This document shows, one piece after another, positions 1 to 9,346 of a DNA stretch of 64,000 nucleotides. Position 1 is the first letter of the stretch; each line of letters starts with the position of its first letter. Origin of the DNA: Phocaeicola_A sp036804505 (lineage in GTDB: Bacteria > Bacteroidota > Bacteroidia > Bacteroidales > Bacteroidaceae); the NCBI GenBank assembly GCA_036804505.1, contig DAIRSI010000016.1, forward strand, positions 32,891 through 96,890, in the 5' to 3' direction. The position numbers and the translations under genes were made by a program. The notes below the pieces were generated by a model. It searched no databases, was not told the DNA's origin, and saw only the letters and a list, made by a program, of their open reading frames with translations.

Positions 1-807
1 ATCCCATCCGACCGACCAAACAGGATCTGTAGCGGGATCCGGATTACCGTAGATGCCGCCGGGTCCTGTAATCTCGGTAAACTGGTTGCGGCGAATCTGC
101 TTCCATGACCTTCCGTCATACTCAGCCAGAATACCGGCCTTAATACGCGGATTGAACGGAGCCTCGGGACTGTCTTCTCCATTGTTGGCAAAAAAGTACA
201 AACCTTGGCCCGAATAAAAACCTTTTCCGTGCACACCCTCCAGCATGGAACTTTGAATGGTCTTTGCCCCTTCCTTATTCATCTGGTTGCCGTCTTTGAA
301 CCATGTATTAACTTTCAGAGAATGGACATCCACTTCATAAATGCCTTCTTCCATGGTCGCTATGACCACTTTATTGGCAGGATCCGTCACGCTACGGGCT
401 ATGCCTGTGAAACGGCCGGGAGCAACAGATACGGGGATTACTCTTACCCGGCGGTTCGCATCAATCGCGTAAGGACCGATAAAGAGCTGATTGCTTTCCT
501 TGTGAATCATACGGTCGGCTGGTGTTCCACCTATACTTTCGAGACGCGTAATCTTCTTCAAATCAGGTGTAATCTCATAGAGTCTATCCGAAGACCCGAA
601 AGGCAGATGAGGGCCGTAAGATACAACCCACAAGCGACCGGCCCACGGCACAACTGCACCCGTGCCACATTCTCCCTCTTCATTATAATTGGCCAGACTC
701 GGATAGATTCCCGATATCTGATTACACATTTTCTTTGAAAACGATTGTGCCGAACAGTAAAATATTACATACAAGATGAAAAACGCACAAAGATTTATTC
801 TTTTCAT
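1..807 (-). CDS. Secreted protein of unknown function, 3' end beyond window
   Basis: The reading frame is open on the minus strand from an ATG at 807 to the left edge, giving about 269 visible codons; the C-terminus is outside the window. It begins with a signal peptide of about 20 residues (MKRINLCAFFILYVIFYCSA). The mature part has repeated short beta-type segments such as RLWVVSYGP, NQLFIGPYAIDANR and KVVIATMEEGIYEVDVHS, the look of a beta-propeller, though I cannot assign a family. It lies 67 bp downstream of the M14 peptidase and in the same direction, so it is probably the last or next gene of the ECF/SusCD operon. A role in handling the imported or surface-bound substrate is inference from position only. 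Confidence 0.7.
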   Translation of the reverse strand, partial: MKRINLCAFFILYVIFYCSAQSFSKKMCNQISGIYPSLANYNEEGECGTGAVVPWAGRLWVVSYGPHLPFGSSDRLYEITPDLKKITRLESIGGTPADRMIHKESNQLFIGPYAIDANRRVRVIPVSVAPGRFTGIARSVTDPANKVVIATMEEGIYEVDVHSLKVNTWFKDGNQMNKEGAKTIQSSMLEGVHGKGFYSGQGLYFFANNGEDSPEAPFNPRIKAGILAEYDGRSWKQIRRNQFTEITGPGGIYGNPDPATDPVWSVGWD

Positions 808-874
808 TTTCTTATTTTTAATAAAAAAGTTCATCCATTACTTTTTATTAAAATATGGATGAACTTTAAAACAA

Positions 875-2056
875 CTACTTTTTACCTATTTCCTGCAAAT
901 AATCTTTTAACGCAACTGCTACATCACGTCCAAACGATCTCATTTTATCCGCAGTAACCATTTGATACCCATTAACCCCATAAGGTACTTCTATGCACAC
1001 AGACAATTCATTATTTTCCAAATCGGCAGCCCATGTCGTGGAAGAAAATCCTTCTTCAGGATATTTAGGTAGAGTCCAATCTTTTGAACCATATTTTATA
1101 AAGCCATGAGGATCATAAGTTAATTCACTCTTATTATTTTTTTTAATTAAATCAGAAAAGTGAAGTTGCCTTATCTCCATATCTTTCCTGCTGCTACCAC
1201 ATAAGAAAATAGAGTCATTATTACCTGAATGTATCCAAGGACAATGTATATCAATCATCACATTCTTCTTTCCCTCCAACCAAACTGGTATATATTTTCT
1301 CAAAGCAGCGGTTGTTTCGTGAATACTTATTTGGCTATAATCTCGATTGTGATCCCTAGGCCGACGATTTTTACCCTGATCACCATCTTCTACACCATCT
1401 TTATCCATAAAAGGCACAAACAACATTTCTACATTATCTCTAAGCCAAGAATCATCCAACACATACGATATGAGACCTTCCATAGCATAACTAGCAACCA
1501 TCTCACATGCATGATGACGAGCCGTTATCAAGACTTTCAATTTTGGCTCTGACTGAGGTTTTCTAATATCAATCATTTCAGCCATTCTACCTTTTTTTGT
1601 CTTTGCCAAATACGTAAATTTCACATAAGAGTCATTCTTGTACTTGTTTATAAAGCTATCCCAATTTTTTTGAGTATATGGGATACCCATACTAAAACGA
1701 ACTTCATCATCTGAGTTGAATCGATAAACGAATCCATTATTCATAAATGCTTCAGGTTGTTCCCACTTCCAATTCATGCCTCTATCTTTACTTACTGATA
1801 CTCCAGCTTTACAAAAACAATCTTTAGGAAATATAAATGATAATTTTTTCCCTTTTGCCTTTTGCATTGCAAAATACCAATAAAACCAATTTCCTTCAGT
1901 ATCTCTCAAATCCGGACGAACCCAAATAGAATCTTTTTTAATTTTAGTAATAATCCCGTTCCCTCCAGGGAAATCTGAATAAAATTCTGTCTGGGCTGAA
2001 ACATTTAATGCTAGTGATATCAATACAATTCCTATAACTATTATTTTATTTCTCAT
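875..2056 (-). CDS. Secreted M14-family zinc metallocarboxypeptidase
   Basis: This 393-residue protein has a signal peptide (residues 1-21, ending in VSA-Q). The zinc-binding HxxE motif of M14 peptidases is at H182-A-C-E185, the third ligand is H271 in MIDIHCPW, and the catalytic Glu is E356 in SVCIEVPYG. An N-terminal beta-rich domain of about 150 residues precedes the catalytic domain, as in many secreted bacterial M14 enzymes. The family removes C-terminal amino acids or cleaves amide bonds in peptides or cell-wall-like substrates. The gene starts 12 bp after the SusD stop, so it is cotranscribed with the uptake pair. A peptidase as the only recognisable enzyme in a Sus-type operon suggests a peptide or glycopeptide substrate (inference). 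Confidence 0.85.
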   Translation of the reverse strand: MRNKIIVIGIVLISLALNVSAQTEFYSDFPGGNGIITKIKKDSIWVRPDLRDTEGNWFYWYFAMQKAKGKKLSFIFPKDCFCKAGVSVSKDRGMNWKWEQPEAFMNNGFVYRFNSDDEVRFSMGIPYTQKNWDSFINKYKNDSYVKFTYLAKTKKGRMAEMIDIRKPQSEPKLKVLITARHHACEMVASYAMEGLISYVLDDSWLRDNVEMLFVPFMDKDGVEDGDQGKNRRPRDHNRDYSQISIHETTAALRKYIPVWLEGKKNVMIDIHCPWIHSGNNDSIFLCGSSRKDMEIRQLHFSDLIKKNNKSELTYDPHGFIKYGSKDWTLPKYPEEGFSSTTWAADLENNELSVCIEVPYGVNGYQMVTADKMRSFGRDVAVALKDYLQEIGKK

Positions 2057-2068
2057 TTTTATTACATC

Positions 2069-3739
2069 TTAATAACCTGGATTTTGAGTTAAATTTGGAT
2101 TTGCATCAATTTCTTGCTGAGGAATCGGAAATAAATAATCACGATTAGGATTAAATGTTCGTTTTTCAAGAATTCTAAAAATATCTTGATATGCATCATA
2201 ATTAGGAGCTTCACCGGTAGAATCAAATGTTGGCATTCCTTCATATTTTCTTGTCTTTGATTTTGGACGTCCATAAAGTGTACAATTCATTACTTTCTCT
2301 GCAAGTTTCCATCTACGTATGTCATATAGTCGAAAACCTTCCTGTGCCAATTCTACATTGCGTTCACGACGTATCATCTTCCTCATACTTTCCTGTGTAG
2401 GATTCGTTTGAGCATTTATCTCCGGCATCATCACAGAAGGTCTTCTTCTAATCTGATTAATTGCATCATAAACAGATTGATCAATTTGATTTAACTCAAT
2501 CTTTGCTTCTGCATAGGTCAACAAGACTTCAGCATAACGCATCAAAGTAAAATTTTCACTGCACTGATTTGGCGTTAAATCCGTTTCATTGTAATATTTT
2601 AATTGTCCAAAGCCTGTAAATGAAGCATATGCTCCAGTAGCATCTAGATTTTGGCGAGATTCTCCTGTTTCAATGTTTCTTGTAACAATACTATCGGGAT
2701 GTGAATTAAAAACCCATCCTCCTGAAATATCACCAGGACGCATAATAGACATACCCATTCTTGGATCTCTGTTTTTAAACGGATTTTTTGGATCGTATAA
2801 AGGTGACTCATTTATCGGAAATCCATCTATACACTCATAACTATCTACCATTTTAAATGTCGGTACAAAAGTTGAGTAAGCTATCAACATTCCTCTGTTC
2901 ATTTTTACACTTAGACAAACTCTCATTTGTGTTGACCTTTCGGTGCCATCCCAACTATAAGACAACATAATTTCATTTGATTTTTCACCAGCCCTTAAAA
3001 ATAAAGTTCGGTAATTCTTTTCCAAAGAATACTTATTTAAATCCATACAAGCTTTGGCTGCCTTCGCGGAGAGTTCGTAATCCCCGTTATATAGGGCAGC
3101 TCTTGCTTTAAGCCCCAATGCAGTTCCTTTATCAGCGTGTTGCTTATCCGTAGCGTTCAATGGTAAATAATTTACAATGTCATCAAGTTCACTATATATG
3201 AACTTAAAGATATCTGCTTTAGGTGTTCTAGTGACCAATGCATCAGATAAACTTACTGTGCTAGTGACTAATGGAACATCACCAAAACACTCAACTAAAT
3301 GCAAATAACTATATGCTCTAATAAAACGAGCTTCTGCACTTATCTGATTATATGAATCAGAATCTACATTACCCTTATTTTTTTCCATTCCTTCAAGTAG
3401 ACGGTTGCAACGACCTATTCCCTCATAATAATGACTCCAAATATCATAATATTCAGAAGTACTTGCATTACTTGCACCTTGTCCAATGACTTGTGTTCCT
3501 CCTCGGAACCAACCTATATCAGTCATTTCATCCAAAAACATTTCAAGGGGCATCCTGCTCCACCACGCAGTAAAAACCAAATCAGAATAACAGCCATTCA
3601 AAGCCAAAGTCATCTCATCCTTATTTGAATAAAATGTTTCTGTCGAAGGGCTATCCAAAGGATATCTATCCATAAAATCTGCACATCCAGATAAAGTACA
3701 GACTGATATTATTACTAGAACTATACTTATTTTTTTCAT
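2069..3739 (-). CDS. SusD/RagB-family surface glycan/peptide-binding lipoprotein
   Basis: This 556-residue protein has a lipoprotein signal (CTLSGC, lipidated Cys at 19). The order of features is that of SusD: an N-terminal NKDEMTLALNGCYSDL helix, a TPR-like helical body with AEARFIRAYSYLHLVECFGDVPLV, and a C-terminal segment with MIRRERNVELAQEGFRLYDIRRWKLAE and YLFPIPQQEID. It would sit on the outer surface and form a lid over the SusC channel encoded 11 bp upstream. The ligand cannot be read from the sequence; the next gene is a metallopeptidase. Confidence 0.93.
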   Translation of the reverse strand: MKKISIVLVIISVCTLSGCADFMDRYPLDSPSTETFYSNKDEMTLALNGCYSDLVFTAWWSRMPLEMFLDEMTDIGWFRGGTQVIGQGASNASTSEYYDIWSHYYEGIGRCNRLLEGMEKNKGNVDSDSYNQISAEARFIRAYSYLHLVECFGDVPLVTSTVSLSDALVTRTPKADIFKFIYSELDDIVNYLPLNATDKQHADKGTALGLKARAALYNGDYELSAKAAKACMDLNKYSLEKNYRTLFLRAGEKSNEIMLSYSWDGTERSTQMRVCLSVKMNRGMLIAYSTFVPTFKMVDSYECIDGFPINESPLYDPKNPFKNRDPRMGMSIMRPGDISGGWVFNSHPDSIVTRNIETGESRQNLDATGAYASFTGFGQLKYYNETDLTPNQCSENFTLMRYAEVLLTYAEAKIELNQIDQSVYDAINQIRRRPSVMMPEINAQTNPTQESMRKMIRRERNVELAQEGFRLYDIRRWKLAEKVMNCTLYGRPKSKTRKYEGMPTFDSTGEAPNYDAYQDIFRILEKRTFNPNRDYLFPIPQQEIDANPNLTQNPGY

Positions 3740-3750
3740 AATTTTACATT

Positions 3751-6700
3751 TTAAAATTTAACATTCAAACCACATGATATAATTCTTGTCTGTGGATAAC
3801 TGTTCCCACTTGTAACAGAAGAGACTTCAGGATCCCAACCTTCCCAAAAATTATTTAATTCAAATAAATTATCTGCAGAAACATATAATCTACAATTCTT
3901 TATATTTAGTTTATCAAGTACTTTTTTAGATAAATTATATCCAAATTGTATGTTTTTCAAACGTAAAAAAGCTCCGCTCTTAACAAAAAAGCTAGATATT
4001 TCCTGATTATTTGTATAAGTTGTGGTTAATCTTGGAAAAGAAGCATTTTTATTTTCCGGCGTCCATCTATCTAAATGAATATTTTGTACTTTACCTCCAT
4101 TATAAAAAGGTAAAATAGCATCATACGTCAGGAGGACATCTCTTTTCCCAATTCCTTGGAACAAGAAACTAAAATCAAAATTTTTATATTCGGCTGAAAA
4201 ATTTAATGAATAAGTATATCGTGGAATCGGATTCCCAATAATTGCCCTATCTTTGGCATCAATAGTATTATCTCCATTCAAATCCTTATATTTCAAATCA
4301 CCAGCCTCTACAATACCACTCTGCTTTGCATGTGAACTAACCTCTTCATTTGACTGAAAAATACCTTCACAAACATAACCAAATAGAGAACCAATAGGAC
4401 TTCCTTCCTGAGTAATAGTACCTGTATCATAAAAAGGACCACCACCCTTCAAACTGATTACTTTATTCCTTACATCAGATAACATTCCCAATACAGAATA
4501 ATGAAAACCATTTATTGTATTCCGATAACCAAGAGTCAAATCCCAACCTCTGTTTCTTACTTTTCCAGCATTCTGCGCAGAAGCATTAAGTCCCATTGTT
4601 TTAGGAATTGGTAAATTCAACAGAATGTCTGAAGTCACTTTATTATAATATTCAAAAGTACCGTACAAAGTATTCTTAAACAAAGAAAAATCTAATGCTA
4701 CGTTTGTAACAGTTGTCTTTTCCCAAGTTATAGAGGAATTAGAATAATCTGTTTGAGAAGCACTATTTACCAATTCATGATCTACAACGTTCGTTCCAAA
4801 AACAATTGATGAGATATAAGGATAATTGCCTATTAATTGATTTCCCAATTTACCCCAAGATCCTGTGATTTTCAAATTTGAAAGCCATTGTATATTCTTC
4901 ATAAAGTTTTCTTCGGAAATTCTCCAACCTCCTGAAAAAGAAGGAAACGTTCCCCATCTATTATTTTTTGAAAAACGTGAAGAACCATCTCTACGAATAT
5001 TCGCTTCCAATAAATATTTACCTTTATAATCATAATTAATACGTCCAAAATATGATTGTAAGGCCCATTCATACCCAGTTCCTTTTGCCTGTTGATTTGT
5101 AACATCCCCTGCATTTAATTCTGAATAGTCAGAAAGAATGAAATTATCTCTATACCCACTAAGCCAATCATCTTTATAATAAATCTGTTCATATCCAGCA
5201 AGTAATGCTATATTATGATCTTTTATCTTCTTAGTATAATTCAAATATAATTTCGTATTAAGATTCATATCATCTGTATTCAATCTGGTCAATTTTGTTA
5301 ACGATGGATTATAAAATGCTACAGACTTATCAAGAGAATACAAAGTCATTTTCTTAATATAATTTTTATCATTATAATACATAAAATGAGGTGAGAAAAT
5401 AAAGGTTGCCTTTAGTCCAGATAATGGTTCATACGATAACTTTCCTAAAGCTGTAATATCTGCACATTTGTATTCATTTCGTCCTGCGTCTTCAGAAGCA
5501 ATAGCAGCCGGATTCGTACCTATATAGCCTTCGGCAAAACGTGATCCTCCATCATAATACGCTGCATACATTGGAGCTGTTCTATATGTTTGATACAGGG
5601 TTTCTCCAAAACCAGAACCAGGTTCCCATCTTTGAGTGTAATTTGCATTTAAATCTATGCTAACATTAATCTTTTCAGTTGGAGTTAAATCTGAATTAAT
5701 TCGAAGTCCATATCTGTCAAATCCTGTATTTTTCATATTACCCTGCTGACTGATATAATTGGCGGAAAGTAATAATTTTGCCTTCTTACTCCCTCCTGTA
5801 GCAGTAATTCCATAAGATTGTTGAAGGCCCGGCTCTGAAAAGACTTCTTTTCCCCAATCAGTATCAGGATATTCTTCTGAGCCTCTATTTGCCTTATATT
5901 TAGAAATATAATCTTCTGTATACATTGGGGTTTTGCCTTCATTTGTATAGGCTTCATTTCTTAATTGCATGTAGTCAAGTCCCCCAAGGTATTTAGGAGT
6001 AAAGGTTTGATGTTGCACACCTATATTCATTCTCACGTCAAAATCCACTTTATCGGAATTTCCTCTTTTTGTTGTAATAAGTATAACTCCATTAGCCGCC
6101 CTTGATCCATATATTGAAGCTGATGCGGCATCTTTTAAAACAGATATAGATTCTATATCATTTGAATTAACATTATTAAGATCTCCATCAACCCCGTCAA
6201 TCAACACTAATGGGCTGGAATTTCCCAATGTTCCTATACCACGAATGTTCAAATTTACTGTTGCTCCTGGATTTCCTGCATCTTGTTGAACATATAATCC
6301 TGGGGCCAAGCCTTGTAATGCCTGAGAAGTTTGGGAGACACTTCTCTTAACCATATCTTCACCCTTAACAGTAGATACTGAACCCGTCAAATTTACCTTT
6401 CTTTGAGTTCCATATCCAACTACAACAACTTCATCTAATGTTTTTGTATCTTCCAACAAATCAATTTTCAAACTAGATTTGCTACCAACAGCTATATTCT
6501 TTGTAACATATCCCACATAGCTTATTACTAAAGTTGAATTATTCGGGACTTCACTTAAAATAAATTTTCCGTCAACATCGGTAATCGTTCCGTTTGTTGT
6601 CCCTTTAACCAAGACACTCGCACCAATGATTGGCTCGTTCTTTTCATCGAGAACCAATCCAGAAACATTTTTCCTTCCTTTATTGACATTGGATTTGTTA

Positions 6701-7050
6701 CGTTCTTTTGTAACGAGTAGAACTTTTTTCCCTTCTATTGAATAAGAAATATCGGTGGATTTAAACACATCATTCAACAAAGTACCAATCGATGCATTTC
6801 GTACATTCACATCGACTTCATTATTCACATCGACAGTATTGTCATTATAAAAGAACTTATATTGAGATGTTTGCTCAACTTGTTTGATAATAGACAAGAT
6901 AGAAACATGATTCTTGCTCATAGTAAAAGTGCTATTCTGCGCCTTCAATTGGATTGGCAATATCAGAAAACATAGCGTTAAGAGCGCCAAATAATGTGTA
7001 AAATTATTTAAGGATACATAATAATGTATCCGCTTTTGATGTATTTCCAT
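3751..7050 (-). CDS. SusC-type TonB-dependent transporter with STN signalling domain
   Basis: An outer-membrane importer of about 1,099 residues. The ATG at 7050 is chosen because it leads directly into a hydrophobic signal sequence; an upstream GTG at 7098 would add 16 unrelated residues. The order is signal peptide, STN (secretin/TonB short N-terminal) domain over about residues 45-105, carboxypeptidase-like CNA-B domain (VSGLVLDEKNEPIIGASV), the DEVVVVGYGTQ TonB-box-like segment, a plug with VLKDAASASIYGSRAANGVI, and a beta-barrel ending in a C-terminal Phe. The STN domain is known to contact FecR-type anti-sigma factors. This fits the sigma/FecR pair just upstream: substrate binding would switch on transcription of this operon. 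The FecR-susC gap holds two hairpins. Confidence 0.93.
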   Translation of the reverse strand: MEIHQKRIHYYVSLNNFTHYLALLTLCFLILPIQLKAQNSTFTMSKNHVSILSIIKQVEQTSQYKFFYNDNTVDVNNEVDVNVRNASIGTLLNDVFKSTDISYSIEGKKVLLVTKERNKSNVNKGRKNVSGLVLDEKNEPIIGASVLVKGTTNGTITDVDGKFILSEVPNNSTLVISYVGYVTKNIAVGSKSSLKIDLLEDTKTLDEVVVVGYGTQRKVNLTGSVSTVKGEDMVKRSVSQTSQALQGLAPGLYVQQDAGNPGATVNLNIRGIGTLGNSSPLVLIDGVDGDLNNVNSNDIESISVLKDAASASIYGSRAANGVILITTKRGNSDKVDFDVRMNIGVQHQTFTPKYLGGLDYMQLRNEAYTNEGKTPMYTEDYISKYKANRGSEEYPDTDWGKEVFSEPGLQQSYGITATGGSKKAKLLLSANYISQQGNMKNTGFDRYGLRINSDLTPTEKINVSIDLNANYTQRWEPGSGFGETLYQTYRTAPMYAAYYDGGSRFAEGYIGTNPAAIASEDAGRNEYKCADITALGKLSYEPLSGLKATFIFSPHFMYYNDKNYIKKMTLYSLDKSVAFYNPSLTKLTRLNTDDMNLNTKLYLNYTKKIKDHNIALLAGYEQIYYKDDWLSGYRDNFILSDYSELNAGDVTNQQAKGTGYEWALQSYFGRINYDYKGKYLLEANIRRDGSSRFSKNNRWGTFPSFSGGWRISEENFMKNIQWLSNLKITGSWGKLGNQLIGNYPYISSIVFGTNVVDHELVNSASQTDYSNSSITWEKTTVTNVALDFSLFKNTLYGTFEYYNKVTSDILLNLPIPKTMGLNASAQNAGKVRNRGWDLTLGYRNTINGFHYSVLGMLSDVRNKVISLKGGGPFYDTGTITQEGSPIGSLFGYVCEGIFQSNEEVSSHAKQSGIVEAGDLKYKDLNGDNTIDAKDRAIIGNPIPRYTYSLNFSAEYKNFDFSFLFQGIGKRDVLLTYDAILPFYNGGKVQNIHLDRWTPENKNASFPRLTTTYTNNQEISSFFVKSGAFLRLKNIQFGYNLSKKVLDKLNIKNCRLYVSADNLFELNNFWEGWDPEVSSVTSGNSYPQTRIISCGLNVKF

Positions 7051-7080
7051 AATTTTGTAAGGTTTAATGAAATAATATGA

Positions 7081-7153
7081 AGTGGGATTGCACCCCACTT
7101 TGTTTTCTAAAAATCCCTGGGACTGGAGATTCTCTGAATCTTCAGTCCTTTTT
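7081..7153 (-). promoter_or_regulatory. Two hairpins in the fecR-susC leader (attenuator/terminator-like)
   Basis: One hairpin pairs AGTGGG (7081-7086) with CCCACT (7094-7099). The second pairs GGACTG (7120-7125) with CAGTCC (7143-7148), continuing inward with AGATT (7127-7131) and AATCT (7137-7141) around a 5-nt loop. A run of five T follows at 7149-7153 on the plus strand. Both lie between the fecR stop and the susC start. They could end the sigma/fecR message or structure the susC leader. Confidence 0.55.
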
Positions 7154-7205
7154 GTTTGTTATGACGTATCTTTCATTATTATTGATTTAAAGGTTAATAC
7201 AATAG

Positions 7206-8174
7206 CTATTTATATATCACATAAGTTTTATCTTCCTTTCTCACAGACAAAGGAGAGATTCTATCAATGATTTGCATCATTTCACTCATCGTCTCACTAT
7301 CAATCGAGAAAGTAAAGCGATAACGCTCTGCTATATTCTCATCACAGATAATGTCTTTTCCATACCATTGTCTTAGTCTTGGAAGAATGACGGACAACTT
7401 TTCATTAATGAATTCCAGTCCGTTTCCGCCTCTCCACTTGGAATAATCATCGGCATTGACGTTTTCTATAACAACTGTTCCTTCATTGTTGACGGAAATT
7501 TTCTGATTGGGATGCAAAATAAAAGTCTGCTTCTCATTACTGGCATACTGCGGAACTTCCACCTTCACTTTTCCGTTCAACAAAACGGTTTCGGCCGTTT
7601 CCTTGTTTCCAAAAGAGAACACTTCGAAAGCTGTTCCCAAAGCCGTGACCGTAAACCTGTCTGTCTTGACAATGAATGGTTTCCTAGGATTCTTAGCGAC
7701 TTTAAAGAAGGCCTGTCCATAAAGTTTGATGAGACGTTTGTTCCCTTCAAAATTCTGGGGATATGTCAACTTGCTTTCTGCTCCTAACGATACTTTACTA
7801 CCATCTGACAATTCGATAGATTCAATATGCTGACGACCGTTAATCGCAATAAAAGTAGGATTAGCCTCAGCCTTTTGTGCCTGCTGATAGAACCAGACAG
7901 TGCTTCCCAAAAAGACTGCAATCAAAAGACAAGCTGCCACTGCTCCTATCTTGATATATAATGGAATCACTTTGTTTTGTCCCCATATAACGGATTTCAC
8001 AAAATGCAGAATTTTCTCTCCATCGACTTCTTCGGCAAAAGAAAGATTCTTCGATTTATTCCACTCTTGCTCCTGACGCTTTTCAATGGACGGATTATTT
8101 ATCAAAGCTGATTCGTCTTCGAGAGACATTTCGCCTTTCATGATATTTCTCAATATGGTATTTTTACTTTTCAT
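7206..8174 (-). CDS. FecR-family anti-sigma factor
   Basis: This 322-residue protein has an N-terminal cytoplasmic part (about 1-88), one membrane helix (about 89-112, IGAVAACLLIAVFLGSTVWF) and a periplasmic FecR domain. The domain contains ELSDGSKVSLGAESKLTYPQ, a typical FecR beta-strand pattern, and GTAFEVFSF. The C-terminal region (about 255-322) resembles the STN-like domain common in Bacteroidetes FecR proteins. It would hold the ECF sigma factor encoded upstream until the SusC STN domain signals. There is an 87-bp gap to the sigma gene. Confidence 0.92.
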   Translation of the reverse strand: MKSKNTILRNIMKGEMSLEDESALINNPSIEKRQEQEWNKSKNLSFAEEVDGEKILHFVKSVIWGQNKVIPLYIKIGAVAACLLIAVFLGSTVWFYQQAQKAEANPTFIAINGRQHIESIELSDGSKVSLGAESKLTYPQNFEGNKRLIKLYGQAFFKVAKNPRKPFIVKTDRFTVTALGTAFEVFSFGNKETAETVLLNGKVKVEVPQYASNEKQTFILHPNQKISVNNEGTVVIENVNADDYSKWRGGNGLEFINEKLSVILPRLRQWYGKDIICDENIAERYRFTFSIDSETMSEMMQIIDRISPLSVRKEDKTYVIYK

Positions 8175-8261
8175 ATTTTCTGTTCTTCATATATAAATAC
8201 GGAAATAAACAAACGAACCCTAAGTGGGGTGATGAAAAAAATGATTTTTTTTGGAATTTCT

Positions 8262-8810
8262 TTAGGATAGCATGAACAAGACAATCATTTCCATGTTCTC
8301 TCTCAAAAACTTCAGAGCACGGGTGATGCCTGCCTCTACGGCCTTCACGCTGATTTGAAGTTTCTCAGAAATTTCTTGATTGGTCAGATGTTTTTCACGA
8401 CTCATTTTAAATATAGTTTTGCTCTGAGAAGGCAACTTTTCTACCAAGCCTTCAATATAATTACGCAAATCATCTGTACAAAGGCTTTCCTCCGTATCTT
8501 CATAAGCATCTTCAATGACAGCTACTAAAGGTAGAATCTGATAATCGGAAATTTGTTTCTTTCTGTAAAAATCAAAGATTTCATTTCTCGTGATGATGAA
8601 CAAATATCCCTTAAAATTCTTGTTTTCATCAATTTGTGTCCTCCCTGTCCATACTTTGATGAAAACTTCCTGCACGATTCCCTCGGCATTTTCTTTAGAT
8701 ACATACAACCGACAGAAATTATAGACATGTCTCCAGTGCTGATTATATAGGGAAGTGAAGGCTTTGGAGTCTCCATTCTTCAACAATAATATCAACTGTT
8801 CTTCTGACAT
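8262..8810 (-). CDS. ECF-type RNA polymerase sigma-70 factor
   Basis: This 182-residue protein has a region 2 segment (SLYNQHWRHVYNFCRLYVSKENAEGIVQEVFIKVW, residues about 21-54), where the DxAEDIVQEVF-like motif contacts the -10 element. Its region 4 helix-turn-helix reads LTNQEISEKLQISVKAVEAGITRAL (about 141-165). It directs polymerase to the downstream fecR-susCD operon under FecR control. This is the first gene of the operon and has its own upstream promoter-like element. The C-terminal tail (MEMIVLFMLS) is unusually hydrophobic. Confidence 0.92.
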   Translation of the reverse strand: MSEEQLILLLKNGDSKAFTSLYNQHWRHVYNFCRLYVSKENAEGIVQEVFIKVWTGRTQIDENKNFKGYLFIITRNEIFDFYRKKQISDYQILPLVAVIEDAYEDTEESLCTDDLRNYIEGLVEKLPSQSKTIFKMSREKHLTNQEISEKLQISVKAVEAGITRALKFLRENMEMIVLFMLS

Positions 8811-8871
8811 TGTTTATTTAGATTAAATGTGAATTTTTCTGATTTAAGGGGCCTTTTTTCTTTAAGTTCTT

Positions 8872-8905
8872 CAAATTTACAAATTAAAATAAATTCACTA
8901 GCAAA
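8872..8905 (-). promoter_or_regulatory. Bacteroides-type promoter for the ECF sigma gene
   Basis: On the minus strand TAAATTTG (8879 to 8872) matches the Bacteroides -7 consensus TAnnTTTG. TTTG (8905 to 8902) lies 22 nt upstream at the -33 position. The sigma ATG follows about 60 nt later. Confidence 0.5.
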
Positions 8906-9061
8906 AAATACAGTCAAATTCTACATTTATTTTTAATCCTCTTCGTGTTATGTCTGTCCTTCGAAGTTCTACTTTCCGTATCAGCAAAGGGATAGAGGAC
9001 TGATTGTTTATCCGTTTGGAACGTACATATAAGATTGAAAAAAACGTAACCAACTGAGAAG

Positions 9062-9105
9062 AAAAACGTAACCAGCCGTTCCGACTAGGCTGGTTACGTT
9101 TTTTT
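9062..9105. terminator. Perfect 16-bp hairpin with A/T tails, bidirectional terminator-like
   Basis: Bases 9062-9077 (AAAAACGTAACCAGCC) are an exact reverse complement of GGCTGGTTACGTTTTT beginning at 9088, around a 10-nt loop. The A-run on one side and T-run on the other would give a U-tract in both directions. The 13-base AAAAACGTAACCA is also present as a direct copy just upstream (within 9038-9052). Confidence 0.6.
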
Positions 9106-9148
9106 GAAGGGGTAAATCGTCGGCAGAAACATGTACTTTCCGAGTAAG

Positions 9149-9189
9149 ATTGATAGTATATCCGGCATGGATTGATAGTCTTTCCGGCA
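9149..9189. repeat. Tandem 19-bp near-identical repeat, 22-bp period
   Basis: ATTGATAGTATATCCGGCA (9149-9167) and ATTGATAGTCTTTCCGGCA (9171-9189) differ at two positions. The 22-bp period corresponds to about two helical turns, so a dimeric protein could bind both on one DNA face. Confidence 0.6.
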
Positions 9190-9346
9190 GAGGGTCACTT
9201 ACACCTGCTAACTACGGCAATTAACATAGTTAACTAACGAAAGTACGATAGCTAACTGTATAAATTCCAAAGACCAACTTCCCTCTTTTCAAAAACTAAG
9301 GTTCATCATCAATTTAGGTGGAAAAATGTTTTCTAATTGTTTTTTA

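Noticed and set aside
205..738. 177-codon plus-strand frame at the left edge
   Set aside because: Shadow of the minus-strand secreted-protein gene, which has a signal peptide and runs off the edge.
7051..7098. Upstream GTG start for the first susC
   Set aside because: Would place a polar stretch, encoded in a hairpin, before the signal peptide.
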